DNA of 64,000 bases from Hasllibacter halocynthiae (GCF_003003095.1 NZ_PVTT01000001.1:930001-994000), one strand, 5' to 3'; numbered from the stretch's first letter, positions 26,522 to 34,985 are shown. Notes: a model not told the origin generated them from the sequence alone. Numbers and translations are program-made.

Positions 26522-26859
26522 GCCGCGACCCCTTCCTCGACATGGGCCACCAGCCAGCGCCCCTCGCGGTCGTGCTCGGCCACGGCGAGGACGTCGAACA
26601 CCCGGTCCCCCTCGCGCAGGCGCTGCTCGGGGCGCGGCCGGCCGGCATGGCCGTGGGGCACCGCGCGCAGGACCACGCGCCACTTCACCCGGCTGACCCG
26701 GGCGCCCGCCTCGGCCCCCTCGCGTCCCGGCGACGCTCGGAACTCCCCCCAGAGGGTGCCGAGCGGCGCCCAGGCCCGGCTCCAGCCGCCGGCCCCGTCG
26801 GGCACGCGCTGCGGCGCCTCCAGGACCAGGCGGCGGTTCGGCTGCGGGACCCGGCTCAC
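26518..26859 (-). CDS. GTA gp7, head-tail adaptor (head closure protein)
   Basis: 113 residues from a GTG that overlaps the g6 stop (GTGA). NRRLVLEAPQRVPDGAGGW near the start, WGEFRAS and RLREGDRVFDVLAVAEHD near the end are the SPP1 gp16-like/head-tail adaptor pattern. It closes the portal complex after DNA packaging. A longer frame upstream overlaps g6 and lacks family features. Confidence 0.9.
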   Translation of the reverse strand: MSRVPQPNRRLVLEAPQRVPDGAGGWSRAWAPLGTLWGEFRASPGREGAEAGARVSRVKWRVVLRAVPHGHAGRPRPEQRLREGDRVFDVLAVAEHDREGRWLVAHVEEGVAA

Positions 26860-27395
26860 GCCGCGCCCCCGATCCGAAGGCGCTTCCAGGGCGCGGCCAG
26901 CGCCAGCGCCGCGTCGGGCCAGCGCACATGCGCCCCGCGCGCGTCGTGGAACGCCGCCGCCAGCGACAGCACCGCGAAGGCCAGGTCCTTCGGCACGTCC
27001 TCCCACGCGCCGAAGCCCGCGGCGAAGCGCACGGAGGGCCGGTCGTCCCGCCCCCCGCGGATGCCCACCACGCGCAGCGCGTCGCCCTCGCGCAGCACGG
27101 ACCAGCCCGCGGCCGCCTCCGTCCCCTCCGGCCCGGCGAGGTCCACGCCCTCGACCTCCGCCTCCGCCAGGGGCAGGCGCGCCGCGCCGAAGGCGCAGGG
27201 CATCCAGAAGCGGCGCCGGATCAGCGCCCGCCCGACCCGCCGCTCGACCGCGTCGATGGCGGCGCGCAGGGCGTCCTCCAGAACGCCCTCCTCCACGGCG
27301 TCGTCCGCGAACCCCCGGCCCAGCCGCAGGTGGTCGCGCAGCGCCTCCAAGGGCAGGGCGGCGATCGGCGCCGGCTCAAGTTCCCGATAGTCCAT
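26856..27395 (-). CDS. GTA gp6, head-tail connector (adaptor)
   Basis: 179 residues, helical in the first half: EALRDHLRLGRGFADD at about residues 18-33, then AIDAVERRVGRALI. This is the gp6-like connector of HK97-type phages, which binds under the portal. The ATG at 27395 has a GGGGAGACGGG ribosome site. It is separated from the capsid gene by 182 bp, the largest gap inside the cluster, which contains a strong hairpin. Confidence 0.9.
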   Translation of the reverse strand: MDYRELEPAPIAALPLEALRDHLRLGRGFADDAVEEGVLEDALRAAIDAVERRVGRALIRRRFWMPCAFGAARLPLAEAEVEGVDLAGPEGTEAAAGWSVLREGDALRVVGIRGGRDDRPSVRFAAGFGAWEDVPKDLAFAVLSLAAAFHDARGAHVRWPDAALALAAPWKRLRIGGAA

Positions 27396-27547
27396 GTCCC
27401 GTCTCCCCCGCATGGATGTCCGAAGGGCGGGCGCGCGTCCGGCCCGGGCACCGCATCGTGCGGACCCTCGGCTAGACGGCCCCGGCGCTTCTCTCGCCAG
27501 ACCCGCGCCCGCCCCCTTCCCGGCCGGGTGTCCACCCCCGCCGGGAC

Positions 27548-27569
27548 CCCGGCCCCCGAAGGGGCCGGG
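27548..27569 (-). terminator. UUCG hairpin after the GTA capsid gene
   Basis: On the minus strand a 9-bp stem (CCCGGCCCC with GGGGCCGGG) closes a UUCG tetraloop, starting 8 bp after the capsid stop. No U-run follows and a second GC-rich inverted region comes next. It could be a partial terminator or an mRNA-end stabiliser that raises capsid mRNA over the downstream genes. Confidence 0.6.
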
Positions 27570-27577
27570 ACCTCAGG

Positions 27578-28705
27578 TCACTGGACGGTCGCCAGCAGCT
27601 TGATCGCGGCGAAGTCCGTCACGTCGCCGCCCACGCGCTTCGTCGCGTAGAAGAGGACGTTGGGCTTGGCCGAGAACGGATCGCGCAGGACGCGCAGGTC
27701 CGCCCGCTCGGCGATGGTGTAGCCCGACGCGAAGTCGCCGAATGCGACGGGCGTGGCGCCCGTGGCCATGTCGGGCATGTCCTCGGCGATCAGCACCGGA
27801 TAGCCCATCAGGCGCGCGGGCTGGTCCGCCCCCATCCCGTCGAGCCACAGGAACCGCCCCTCGCCGTCCTTCAGCTGCCGCACGGCGCCGGCGGTCCTGC
27901 TGTTCATCACGAAGGTCCCGTTCGCCCGGTACTGCGCCCCCAGCGCGTAGACGAGGGCGACGATGGCCGCCCCGTCGCCGAGGCCCCCGTCCTCGCCCGT
28001 CGGGACCGTGCCGATGGACCCCCAGGACCAGACGCCGTCGTCCACGGTGGGCTTCGTCAGGAAGCCCGTGGGCTTGTCCACGCCGTCGCCCGCCACGAAG
28101 GCCGCCGCCTCGGCGCGGGCGAAGCGCTCGGCGATGCGCTGGCTCAGCCACGCCTCCATGTCGAAGGCCGCGTCGTCCAGCAGCCGCTGGGAGCATTTGG
28201 GCAGCGCCGACAGCTCGTGCAGCGGGATCGACACGCGGTCGACGGCCCCGGCGCCGGTCTCGGCCATGCTGCCGGCCTCGGACGCCCAGACGGACCCCAT
28301 CTCGCCATGGTCGACCAGCACGTCGTAGGAGGTGGCGTCCACCTCCACCACGCTGGCCACGGCGCGGATGCTCGCCGTCTCGGCCAGCACGGAGCGGACC
28401 GTCTCCGAGGTCGCCGGATCGACGAGGTAGCCCCCGTCGGCGCTGACGGCCGTGGACATGCCCTTGCGCTCGACGGCGAGGGCGCGCAGCCCCTCGTCGT
28501 CGCCCTGGCGCAGATAGGCGCCCATCGCGTCGCGGTGCCCGTCCGCCTCCGCCGCCTTCGTGGACAGCACCGGGCGCCCCGCGCCCATCTTGTTCATCAC
28601 GCTCATCCTGCGCTCCTGCTCACCGATCTTCGCCTCGACTTCCCGCTTGAAGCCCTTCACGTCCTCCGCGAAGGCGCGCAGCGCCCCCCCGATCTCGTCC
28701 GACAT
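27578..28705 (-). CDS. GTA gp5, major capsid protein (HK97 fold)
   Basis: 375 residues. An N-terminal helical delta-domain (about 1-100, FKREVEAKIGEQERR) is expected to be removed by the gp4 protease; the HK97 body follows (KGMSTAVSADGGYLVDP at about 82-98, VRSVLAETASIRAVASVVEV). The C-terminus NVLFYATKRVGGDVTDF is typical. GTG and ATG codons are adjacent at the start; the GTG overlaps the protease stop, and I list the ATG, with GGAAGGGGG as ribosome site. Confidence 0.94.
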   Translation of the reverse strand: MSDEIGGALRAFAEDVKGFKREVEAKIGEQERRMSVMNKMGAGRPVLSTKAAEADGHRDAMGAYLRQGDDEGLRALAVERKGMSTAVSADGGYLVDPATSETVRSVLAETASIRAVASVVEVDATSYDVLVDHGEMGSVWASEAGSMAETGAGAVDRVSIPLHELSALPKCSQRLLDDAAFDMEAWLSQRIAERFARAEAAAFVAGDGVDKPTGFLTKPTVDDGVWSWGSIGTVPTGEDGGLGDGAAIVALVYALGAQYRANGTFVMNSRTAGAVRQLKDGEGRFLWLDGMGADQPARLMGYPVLIAEDMPDMATGATPVAFGDFASGYTIAERADLRVLRDPFSAKPNVLFYATKRVGGDVTDFAAIKLLATVQ

Positions 28706-29250
28706 CACGATCCCCCTTCCGTGATCCCCTCGCGGAGCGTGCGCCCCGCCTCACGCAGCGCCGCGATCAGCGCCCCGTCCCCCTGCGGCGCACCGGATTT
28801 CCCGACCCGCGCCTCGGGCAGCATCGGGAAGGTCACGAGGCTGACCTCCCAGAGGTCCAGCTCCTCGAGCCGGCGCCGCCCGTCCTTGTCCTTGACCGCC
28901 TTCACGGTGCGGTAGCCGATGGAGAGGCCGTCGATGGCCCCTGCCGCGATCAGGGCCGCCGCCTCGCGCGCCCTGGCGACGTCCGGCAGGAGGCGGCCCT
29001 TCACTTTCAGGCCCCGCTCGTCCTCGGCGACGGCCTCCCAGACGCCGATGGGCTGGGCGGGGTCGTGCTGCCACAGCATCTTCACCCGCCGCCCCGCCCG
29101 TGCGGTCCGCGCCAGCGACAGGCCGTAGGCCCCCCGCTCGACCACGTCCCCGCCCTGGTCCTGCTTGCCGAAGAGGGACGCGTATCCCTCGATCGACAGG
29201 TCGTCCCCGACCGTCACCGTCTCGAACGAGACGAACTTCCGCTCCAGCAT
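28705..29250 (-). CDS. GTA gp4, HK97-family prohead protease
   Basis: 181 residues. The catalytic His62 (LWQHDPAQPIG) and Ser110 (AIDGLSIGYRT) of the prohead protease family are visible, as is the N-terminal VTVGDDLSIEGYASLFG. It matures the capsid. It begins 3 bp after the portal stop, leaving no room for the g3.5 gene found at this place in R. capsulatus. Confidence 0.92.
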   Translation of the reverse strand: MLERKFVSFETVTVGDDLSIEGYASLFGKQDQGGDVVERGAYGLSLARTARAGRRVKMLWQHDPAQPIGVWEAVAEDERGLKVKGRLLPDVARAREAAALIAAGAIDGLSIGYRTVKAVKDKDGRRRLEELDLWEVSLVTFPMLPEARVGKSGAPQGDGALIAALREAGRTLREGITEGGS

Positions 29251-29253
29251 TCC

Positions 29254-30381
29254 TTAGCCCTCCAGCCCCAGCATCCGCCGTTTCTCGTCCTCCGACAGGA
29301 AGTCCGCGCCCGTGATCCGCGCCCAGGCGCTCTCCCGTTCGGCGGCCAGCGCCGGCACCCCGTCGAGGTCGACCGACAGCGCGACCCCCTCGCCCCGCAG
29401 GCCCCCCAGCCACCCGGCCAGGCGCCCCAGCACCCGCCCCGCCAGCGGCAGCACCGTCAGCCGGTAGAAGGCGCGGTTCGCTTCGGCGTAGTTGGCGTAG
29501 GTCGCGTCGCCGGGGATCCCCAGCAGCATGGGCGGCACCCCGAAGGCGGTCGCGATCTCGCGCGCCGCGGCCTCCTTGGTGCGCAGGAACTCCATGTCGG
29601 CGGGGCTCAGCCCCATGGGCTTCCAGTCCAGCCCGCCGTCCAGGACCATCGGCCGCCCGGCGTTGCGCGCGCCCGCATGGTGCTGCTCGACCTCCGCGCG
29701 CAGCCGCTCGAACTGCTGCTCGGTCAGCTCCACCCCGTCCGGCCCGCGGTGCACGATGGCCCCCGAAGGGCGCGCCGCGTTGTCCAGCAGCGCCTTCGAC
29801 CAGGCGGACGCGGCGTTGTGCACGTCCACCGCGCTGGCGGCGGCCGACAGCGGCGACATCCCGTAATGGTCGTCCGCGGGATGGAAGGCGCGCACGTGGC
29901 ACACGCCCGCCTCGGCCAGCCGCACGGCGCGGCTGCCCACCCGGTACTCGTAGGCGACCGGCCAGCCGTCCTCGCCCGGCACCACGCGCACCCGGTCGGA
30001 CCGCAGGACGTGCAGCTCCGCCCCCTCGCCGGCGGCCTCGACATAGCCGTCCCCCGTCAGCACGAGCTGGCCGTAGAGCGCCTCGAGGAACTCGCCCCGC
30101 CCCTGCGCCCCGTTCGGCCGCTCCAGCAGCGACAGCACCGGATGGCGCTCCATCCGCGCGCCGTCCTCGCTCAGCACCACCGGCAGCGCGGCGGCGGCCT
30201 CCGCGACCAGCTTGGCCGCGCGGAAGCCGACCGGGTTGCGCTCGAACCCCGCGCGCAGCAGCGCGCCCGTCTCGCGCGGCGTCCAGGCCACCCGGCCCGT
30301 GCCGGCCGCATGGACCTTCCCGCGCACGCCCCGCGACGCCTTCGCCGCCTCGACCCCGGCCTTCTTCCCGAACCAGCCCAT
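29254..30381 (-). CDS. GTA gp3, portal protein
   Basis: 375 residues of the HK97-type portal family. N-terminal MGWFGKK; NPVGFRAAKLVAEAAAALP at about 49-67; the HPADDHYGMSPLSAA segment near 165-180; the stem/clip part includes REIATAFGVPPMLLGIPGD. Forms the DNA entry and exit vertex. The ATG at 30381 is preferred over one three codons upstream. 62 bp separate it from the terminase stop. Confidence 0.93.
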   Translation of the reverse strand: MGWFGKKAGVEAAKASRGVRGKVHAAGTGRVAWTPRETGALLRAGFERNPVGFRAAKLVAEAAAALPVVLSEDGARMERHPVLSLLERPNGAQGRGEFLEALYGQLVLTGDGYVEAAGEGAELHVLRSDRVRVVPGEDGWPVAYEYRVGSRAVRLAEAGVCHVRAFHPADDHYGMSPLSAAASAVDVHNAASAWSKALLDNAARPSGAIVHRGPDGVELTEQQFERLRAEVEQHHAGARNAGRPMVLDGGLDWKPMGLSPADMEFLRTKEAAAREIATAFGVPPMLLGIPGDATYANYAEANRAFYRLTVLPLAGRVLGRLAGWLGGLRGEGVALSVDLDGVPALAAERESAWARITGADFLSEDEKRRMLGLEG

Positions 30382-30443
30382 AAGGCACACCTCCCCCGTG
30401 CGGCGCCGACGGCCCCGCGAAAATCTTCCGTCTCGTCAGTCTT

Positions 30444-31670
30444 CTAGAGCGTCCGAACCCCTGGCCGCCCCGGCCGCCTCAGCATCAGCTCGCCCAGGGC
30501 CCAGACCAGCGCGTCGACCCTGTCGGGCGATCCGTGCCCCTCGAAGCCCCTCACCGTCATCAGCCCCATCTGCGCCTCCAGCGCCTTCAGCCCCGCCGCG
30601 TGCCGCACGAGGCCCCGCTCGTAGAGGGCGGCCACCGGCTCGGCACGCGACGACTTTGCCCGAGAGGCGTGAACGCTTCGATAAGGCACCGTACGGTCCT
30701 CGCCGCGAAGCAACGCCTCGATCATCTCGCCGCCCTGATTCGCCTCCGCGACCACGCGGTCGGCGGACCACTTGCGCGCCACCTCCACGACCCGCCGCGC
30801 CCATACCCCGGGGCTCGCGCGCTGGACGGTCGCGTCCTCCAGGACGTAGCCGATCCCCTCGGCGACGCCGCACACCACGATCCCGCACGCGTCGCTGCCG
30901 TGCTTCGACGTCGCCGCCGGATCGACCGCGACAACCACGCGCTCCAGCTCCGGGGCGTCCGGGCACCGCGCCGCCTCGATCAGCTCGACCGGCCACAGCG
31001 CGCCGTCCGGCGTCTCGATCAGCTCGCCGTCCAGCTCCTGCCGCCCGAGGCGCGTGCCCTCGTAGCGCGCGCGCACCTCCCGCAGGAACGAGGGCGCGAG
31101 GAAGGCGGCGTTCGCCTCCGTCCTCGCCCGCGTCACCGCCGTGCTCGGCCGGGCCAGCAGCTCCTTCAGGACGGGCACCGGGCGCGGCGTCGTCGTCACC
31201 ACGCAGCGCGGGTCGCCCCCCAGCCTGAGGGCGAAGCGCAGCATGTCGAACGCCTCGCGCCCCTTGCGCCATTTCGCCAGCTCGTCGCACCAGGCCGCGT
31301 CGAACTGCGGCCCCCGCATCGCCTCGGGGTCCGAGGCCGAGAAGACCCGCGCCTCCGCCCCGTTCGGCCAGACCAGCCGCCGCCGCACCGCCTCCCACCG
31401 CGGGCGCCGATCGGGCGGGCTGCACGCCAGGATGCCGCTCTCGCCGAACACCATCACGTCGCGCGCCTGCTCGTAGGTCTCGCCCACCAGCGCGACGCGC
31501 CGGCACCGGCCCCGGTCGAGCGGGCGCGCCCCCTCGACCTGCCAGCGCACCCATTCGGATCCCGCGCGCGTCTTGCCCGCGCCGCGCCCGCCCAGGCACA
31601 CCCATGTCAGCCACTCGCCGCGGGGGGGCAGCTGATGCCGCCCCGCCCACAATTCGAAGAGGAACGGCAT
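30444..31670 (-). CDS. GTA gp2, large terminase (packaging ATPase/nuclease)
   Basis: 408 residues from the first ATG outside the g1 gene. Walker A GGRGAGKT at 27-34, Walker B region FDAAWCDE at 123-130, nuclease Asp250 in VVVAVDPA, and a late DRVDALVWALGELM. This motor packages donor chromosome fragments. A GGGAGGGGGA site lies about 10 bases before this ATG. The open frame extends upstream to an ATG at 31829, and the stretch just before 31670 (FLDSLGEGELAA) resembles the N-terminus of relatives, so the true protein may be up to 53 residues longer, overlapping g1. Confidence 0.9.
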   Translation of the reverse strand: MPFLFELWAGRHQLPPRGEWLTWVCLGGRGAGKTRAGSEWVRWQVEGARPLDRGRCRRVALVGETYEQARDVMVFGESGILACSPPDRRPRWEAVRRRLVWPNGAEARVFSASDPEAMRGPQFDAAWCDELAKWRKGREAFDMLRFALRLGGDPRCVVTTTPRPVPVLKELLARPSTAVTRARTEANAAFLAPSFLREVRARYEGTRLGRQELDGELIETPDGALWPVELIEAARCPDAPELERVVVAVDPAATSKHGSDACGIVVCGVAEGIGYVLEDATVQRASPGVWARRVVEVARKWSADRVVAEANQGGEMIEALLRGEDRTVPYRSVHASRAKSSRAEPVAALYERGLVRHAAGLKALEAQMGLMTVRGFEGHGSPDRVDALVWALGELMLRRPGRPGVRTL

Positions 31671-31695
31671 CGCCGCCAGCTCCCCCTCCCCAAGG

Positions 31696-32076
31696 CTATC
31701 GAGGAACGCGCTTCGCTCGCCGCTCCCTAGCGAGCGACTCCAGCCGCGACAGTACCGCGCCCCGCGCGGCGGCCAGGTCGAGGGCGTAGTCCCCCCTGGC
31801 AATCCCCGCTCTTTCCCTGCGTCCGCCATCCAGCCCCTCGATCGCCGCGCAGACCCGCCGGGACATGGAGCCCATGTCCAGCAGCAAGCCCTTCGCGTCC
31901 TTCCCGTTCGGCGGCCCCCCTGTCTCGCGCGCCTCGGCCATCAGCAGGTCGTAATAGCCCACCATGTCCCTCAGCTGCGCGATCAGGCGATCCGCCTCCT
32001 CCCTCAGTTCCGCCTCGGCCCCTTCGGGGGCCGCGGCCGTGATCAGCGCGCCTTCCGGCGCGTTCTCTTTCTGCAT
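31696..32076 (-). CDS. GTA gp1, small terminase-like protein
   Basis: 126 residues, first gene of the cluster. Central coiled-coil REEADRLIAQLRDMVGYYDL at about residues 28-47 and a basic C-terminus (RERRAKRVPR). The position directly before the large terminase and the helical build match orfg1 of R. capsulatus, now regarded as the small terminase. The ATG at 32076 has a GGGAAGG ribosome site; the frame above it has no clear coding character. Confidence rests on position as much as on sequence. Confidence 0.82.
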   Translation of the reverse strand: MQKENAPEGALITAAAPEGAEAELREEADRLIAQLRDMVGYYDLLMAEARETGGPPNGKDAKGLLLDMGSMSRRVCAAIEGLDGGRRERAGIARGDYALDLAAARGAVLSRLESLARERRAKRVPR

Positions 32077-32373
32077 GGGTCCTGCCTTCCCTCGCGTTCC
32101 CGCACGAAAGACCGGACGCCCCGAGGGGCCCCCCGCACCTCTAGCCGTGGAAGGAGAATGCCGCAGAGGCGTTACCGGATCGGAAACCGACCGTACGGTG
32201 CCCGCGGCGCGCAACGGCCGCGGATAGATATGCCTAGTATCAATACGTTGGAGAAAAGGCGTCCGCTCGGAGGGAACGCGATCCGAACCGCCCCCGAAGG
32301 GCGATCCCGCCGGAACGGGCGAATCCCGCCCCGTTCCCCCCCTCGCGCGCCGGGGGGGAAGCGGCCCGGACCC
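32077..32373 (-). promoter_or_regulatory. GTA cluster upstream region (probable promoter)
   Basis: 297 bp without a gene, between mltG and g1. It holds the most AT-rich patch of the neighbourhood (about 32222-32253, GATAGATATGCCTAGTATC in plus sense), a fair site for a promoter firing toward g1, although no clean -35/-10 pair can be read. A perfect 10-bp palindrome ACCGTACGGT lies at 32190-32199. By analogy GTA promoters are activated by GafA under CtrA control; no such site is claimed here. Confidence 0.5.
32289..32303 (-). terminator. possible mltG terminator hairpin
   Basis: On the minus strand CGCCC TTCG GGGGCG forms a short GC stem with a UUCG-type loop, about 70 bp after the mltG stop. 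There is no U-run. It would separate mltG from GTA transcription. Confidence 0.35.
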
Positions 32374-33531
32374 CTAGCCGTCGGTCGCCGGCGCCCGCTC
32401 GGCCTCGATGGCCCGCCAGGCACGAACGTTCGCGTTGTGCTCGGCCAGGGTCTCGGCGAAGGCATGCCCGCCCGTGCCGTCGGCCACGAAGAAGACGTAG
32501 GGCGTCGCGTCGGGGTCCAGCGCGGCCTCGATCGCCGCGCGGCCCGGGTTGGCGATGGGCGTCGGCGGCAGCCCCGCGACGAGGTAGGTGTTCCAGGGCG
32601 TCTCGCGGTCCAGCTCGGACTGGCGCAGCCCCCGGCCCAGCACGCCCCGCCCTTCCGTCACCCCGTAGATCACCGTCGGGTCCGTCTGCAGCCGCATTCC
32701 CTGCCGCAGCCGGTTGACGAACACGCTCGCCACCTGCCGCCGCTCTTCGGCGATGCCGGTCTCCTTCTCGATGATCGAGGCCAGGATCAGCGCCTCCTCG
32801 GGGCTCTCCAGCGGCAGGTCCGGGGCCCGCGCGGCCCAGGCGTCGGCCAGGATCTCCTCCTGCGAGAGCTGCATCAGCTCGATCACCTCGGCCCGCCGCG
32901 TTCCCGGCGCGATCTCGTAGGAATCGGGCGCCAGCGTGCCCTCGGGGGGCACCTCCGCCACCTCGCCCGCCAGGACGTCGACGAAGCGCAGCCCCTCCAC
33001 CACCTGCCAGGAGGTCACCCCCTCGGCCAGCGACACCCGGAACCGCGTGTCCGCCGCCTCCCGCAGCTCGGCATAGGCGGCCGGGACGGGATCGTCCGGC
33101 CCGAACTCGGCCACCACCTCGAATGTCTCCGTCGCGGGGTCCAGCTCGCGCACCCGGGCGTCGATGTCGGCCACGCCGATGCGATAGACGATCTCCGTGC
33201 CGCAGGTGGAGGCCCCGCCGCGCGTCACGATGTCCGCGATCTCGGCCATGCTGGCCCCCTCGGGGACGAGGAACGACCCGGCCTTCAGCCCCGGCAGGTC
33301 CGCGTAGCGCACGCCGACGCGGTAGACGCGCGGGTCCGACACCGCGCCCTTCTCGTCCAGCTGCGCGGCGAGCGCGCGCATGTTGGACCCCGATTCGACC
33401 CGGACGCAGATCGCCTGCTCCAGCGGCCCCGCGCGCTGCCATTCGCCGCGCGCCCAGACGACCGCCGCGGCGGCCACCATCATCGCGACGATCAGCAGCG
33501 TGAGCGCGTTCGAGGCGACCGCCTTCCACAT
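32374..33531 (-). CDS. mltG: endolytic murein transglycosylase MltG
   Basis: 385 residues, cuts nascent glycan strands at the inner membrane. One N-terminal membrane helix (about 8-27), a LysM-like region with GSNMRALAAQL, then the YceG domain: PEGTLAPDSYEI, the catalytic segment ILASIIEKETG with its Glu, and VFVNRLRQGMRLQTDPTVIYG. The usual order fabF-mltG is present: its start lies 4 bp after the fabF stop. Confidence 0.93.
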   Translation of the reverse strand: MWKAVASNALTLLIVAMMVAAAAVVWARGEWQRAGPLEQAICVRVESGSNMRALAAQLDEKGAVSDPRVYRVGVRYADLPGLKAGSFLVPEGASMAEIADIVTRGGASTCGTEIVYRIGVADIDARVRELDPATETFEVVAEFGPDDPVPAAYAELREAADTRFRVSLAEGVTSWQVVEGLRFVDVLAGEVAEVPPEGTLAPDSYEIAPGTRRAEVIELMQLSQEEILADAWAARAPDLPLESPEEALILASIIEKETGIAEERRQVASVFVNRLRQGMRLQTDPTVIYGVTEGRGVLGRGLRQSELDRETPWNTYLVAGLPPTPIANPGRAAIEAALDPDATPYVFFVADGTGGHAFAETLAEHNANVRAWRAIEAERAPATDG

Positions 33532-33535
33532 CCCC

Positions 33536-34774
33536 TCAGACCCTCTTCAGCACGAGCGAGGCGTTCGTCCCCCCGAAGCCGAAGCTGTTGGAGAGGGCGT
33601 ATTCGAAATCCCCCTCCACCGCCCGCCTCGCGCAGAGGTTCACCTTCGTGTCCGGCCCGTTCTCGAGGTTCAGCGTCGGCGGCGCGATCCCCGTCCGCAG
33701 CGTCCTGACGCAGAAGATCGCCTCGACCGCCCCCGCCGCACCGAGGAGGTGCCCGATCGAGGACTTCGTCGAGGACATGACCAGATCGCTGCCGCAGACC
33801 CGCTCGACGGCGTCCAGTTCGATCGTGTCGGCCATGGTCGAGGTGCCGTGGGCGTTGACGTAGCCGATCCGCTCGCCCGATATGCCCGCCCGCTTCAGCG
33901 CGGCCCGCATGGCCCGCTCGGCGCCCTCGTGGTCGGGGGGCGGGGCGGTGATGTGGTAGGCGTCGCCCGACAGGCCGTAGCCCACCACCTCGGCGTGGAT
34001 CGTGGCGCCCCGGGCCTTCGCGTGCTCGTATTCCTCCAGCACCACGACGCCCGCGCCCTCGCCCATGACGAACCCGTCGCGGTCCGCGTCCCAGGGGCGG
34101 CTCGCCGTCTCGGGGGCGTCGCCTCGCTTGGTGCTGAGGGCCTTGCAGGCGTTGAACCCCGCGATCCCGATCTCGGAGATGGGCGATTCCGCGCCCCCGG
34201 CGACCATGACGTCCGCGTCGTCGAGGGCGATCAGCCGGGCCGCGTCCCCGATGGCGTGCGCCCCGGTCGAGCAGGCCGTCACCACCGCGTGGTTCGGGCC
34301 CTTGAACCCGTGCCGGATGCCCACCTGCCCCGAGACGAGGTTGATCAGCGCGCCGGGGATGAAGAAGGGCGAGACCCGCCGCGGCCCCTTCTCCTTGATG
34401 AGGACGGCCGTGTCCGCGATCGAGTTCAGGCCCCCGATGCCCGAGCCGATCATCACCCCCGTCCGCAGCTTGCCCTCGTCGGAAGGGTCGGTCCAGCCGG
34501 CGTCCTCCAGCGCCTCGTCGGCGGCGGCGACCCCGTAGAGGATGAAGTCGTCCACCCGGCGGCGGTCCTTGGGGTCCATGACCGCGTCGGGATCGAAGGC
34601 GCCCTCGCCCTCGAAGGGGACCTCGCAGGCATAGGTCGTGGCGAGGTGCGAGGCGTCGAACCGCGTGATCGTCCCTGCGCCCGAACGCCCTTCCACCAGC
34701 CTGTCCCACGTGGCGCCCACGCCCGACGCCAGCGGGCTGACCATACCCATTCCCGTGACGACGACGCGACGCAT
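33536..34774 (-). CDS. fabF: beta-ketoacyl-ACP synthase II
   Basis: 412 residues, condenses malonyl-ACP with acyl-ACP. Active-site Cys in VVTACSTGAHAIG (about residue 164), His in YVNAHGTSTMADT (about 302) and in SIGHLLGAAGA (about 340), and Lys in SSTKS. C-terminal NSFGFGGTNASLV is typical. Starts MRRVVVTGMGMVSPL. Located between acpP and mltG, the conserved fab arrangement. Confidence 0.96.
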   Translation of the reverse strand: MRRVVVTGMGMVSPLASGVGATWDRLVEGRSGAGTITRFDASHLATTYACEVPFEGEGAFDPDAVMDPKDRRRVDDFILYGVAAADEALEDAGWTDPSDEGKLRTGVMIGSGIGGLNSIADTAVLIKEKGPRRVSPFFIPGALINLVSGQVGIRHGFKGPNHAVVTACSTGAHAIGDAARLIALDDADVMVAGGAESPISEIGIAGFNACKALSTKRGDAPETASRPWDADRDGFVMGEGAGVVVLEEYEHAKARGATIHAEVVGYGLSGDAYHITAPPPDHEGAERAMRAALKRAGISGERIGYVNAHGTSTMADTIELDAVERVCGSDLVMSSTKSSIGHLLGAAGAVEAIFCVRTLRTGIAPPTLNLENGPDTKVNLCARRAVEGDFEYALSNSFGFGGTNASLVLKRV

Positions 34775-34926
34775 GGCGGCTCCCTTCCGTTGCCCGCCGG
34801 CCCCATAGCCCGCGCGGGATGGGGACGGAAGGCCGGGGGCGCGGCGCCGGCGATCCGCCGCGCCCCGCAGGACCACCTCCGTCCGGCCGCCACCGCGAAG
34901 GACCGCCCCGCAAAGGAGGCCTCCGC

Positions 34927-34958
34927 AAACGAAGACGGCGCCCCGCAGGGGGACGCCG
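34927..34958 (-). terminator. intrinsic terminator after acpP
   Basis: On the minus strand a 9-bp stem (CGGCGTCCC with GGGGCGCCG, one G-U pair) with a short loop is followed by TCTTCGTTT, 27 bp after the acpP stop. It would set off the abundant acpP message from fabF. Confidence 0.6.
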
Positions 34959-34985
34959 TTCCGGAAGCCGTCGCTCGGGCCTCGC

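Noticed and set aside
18564-32214. Prophage instead of GTA
   Set aside because: There is no integrase, repressor, replication or lysis gene and no att site, and the gene order is that of RcGTA including cysE next door.
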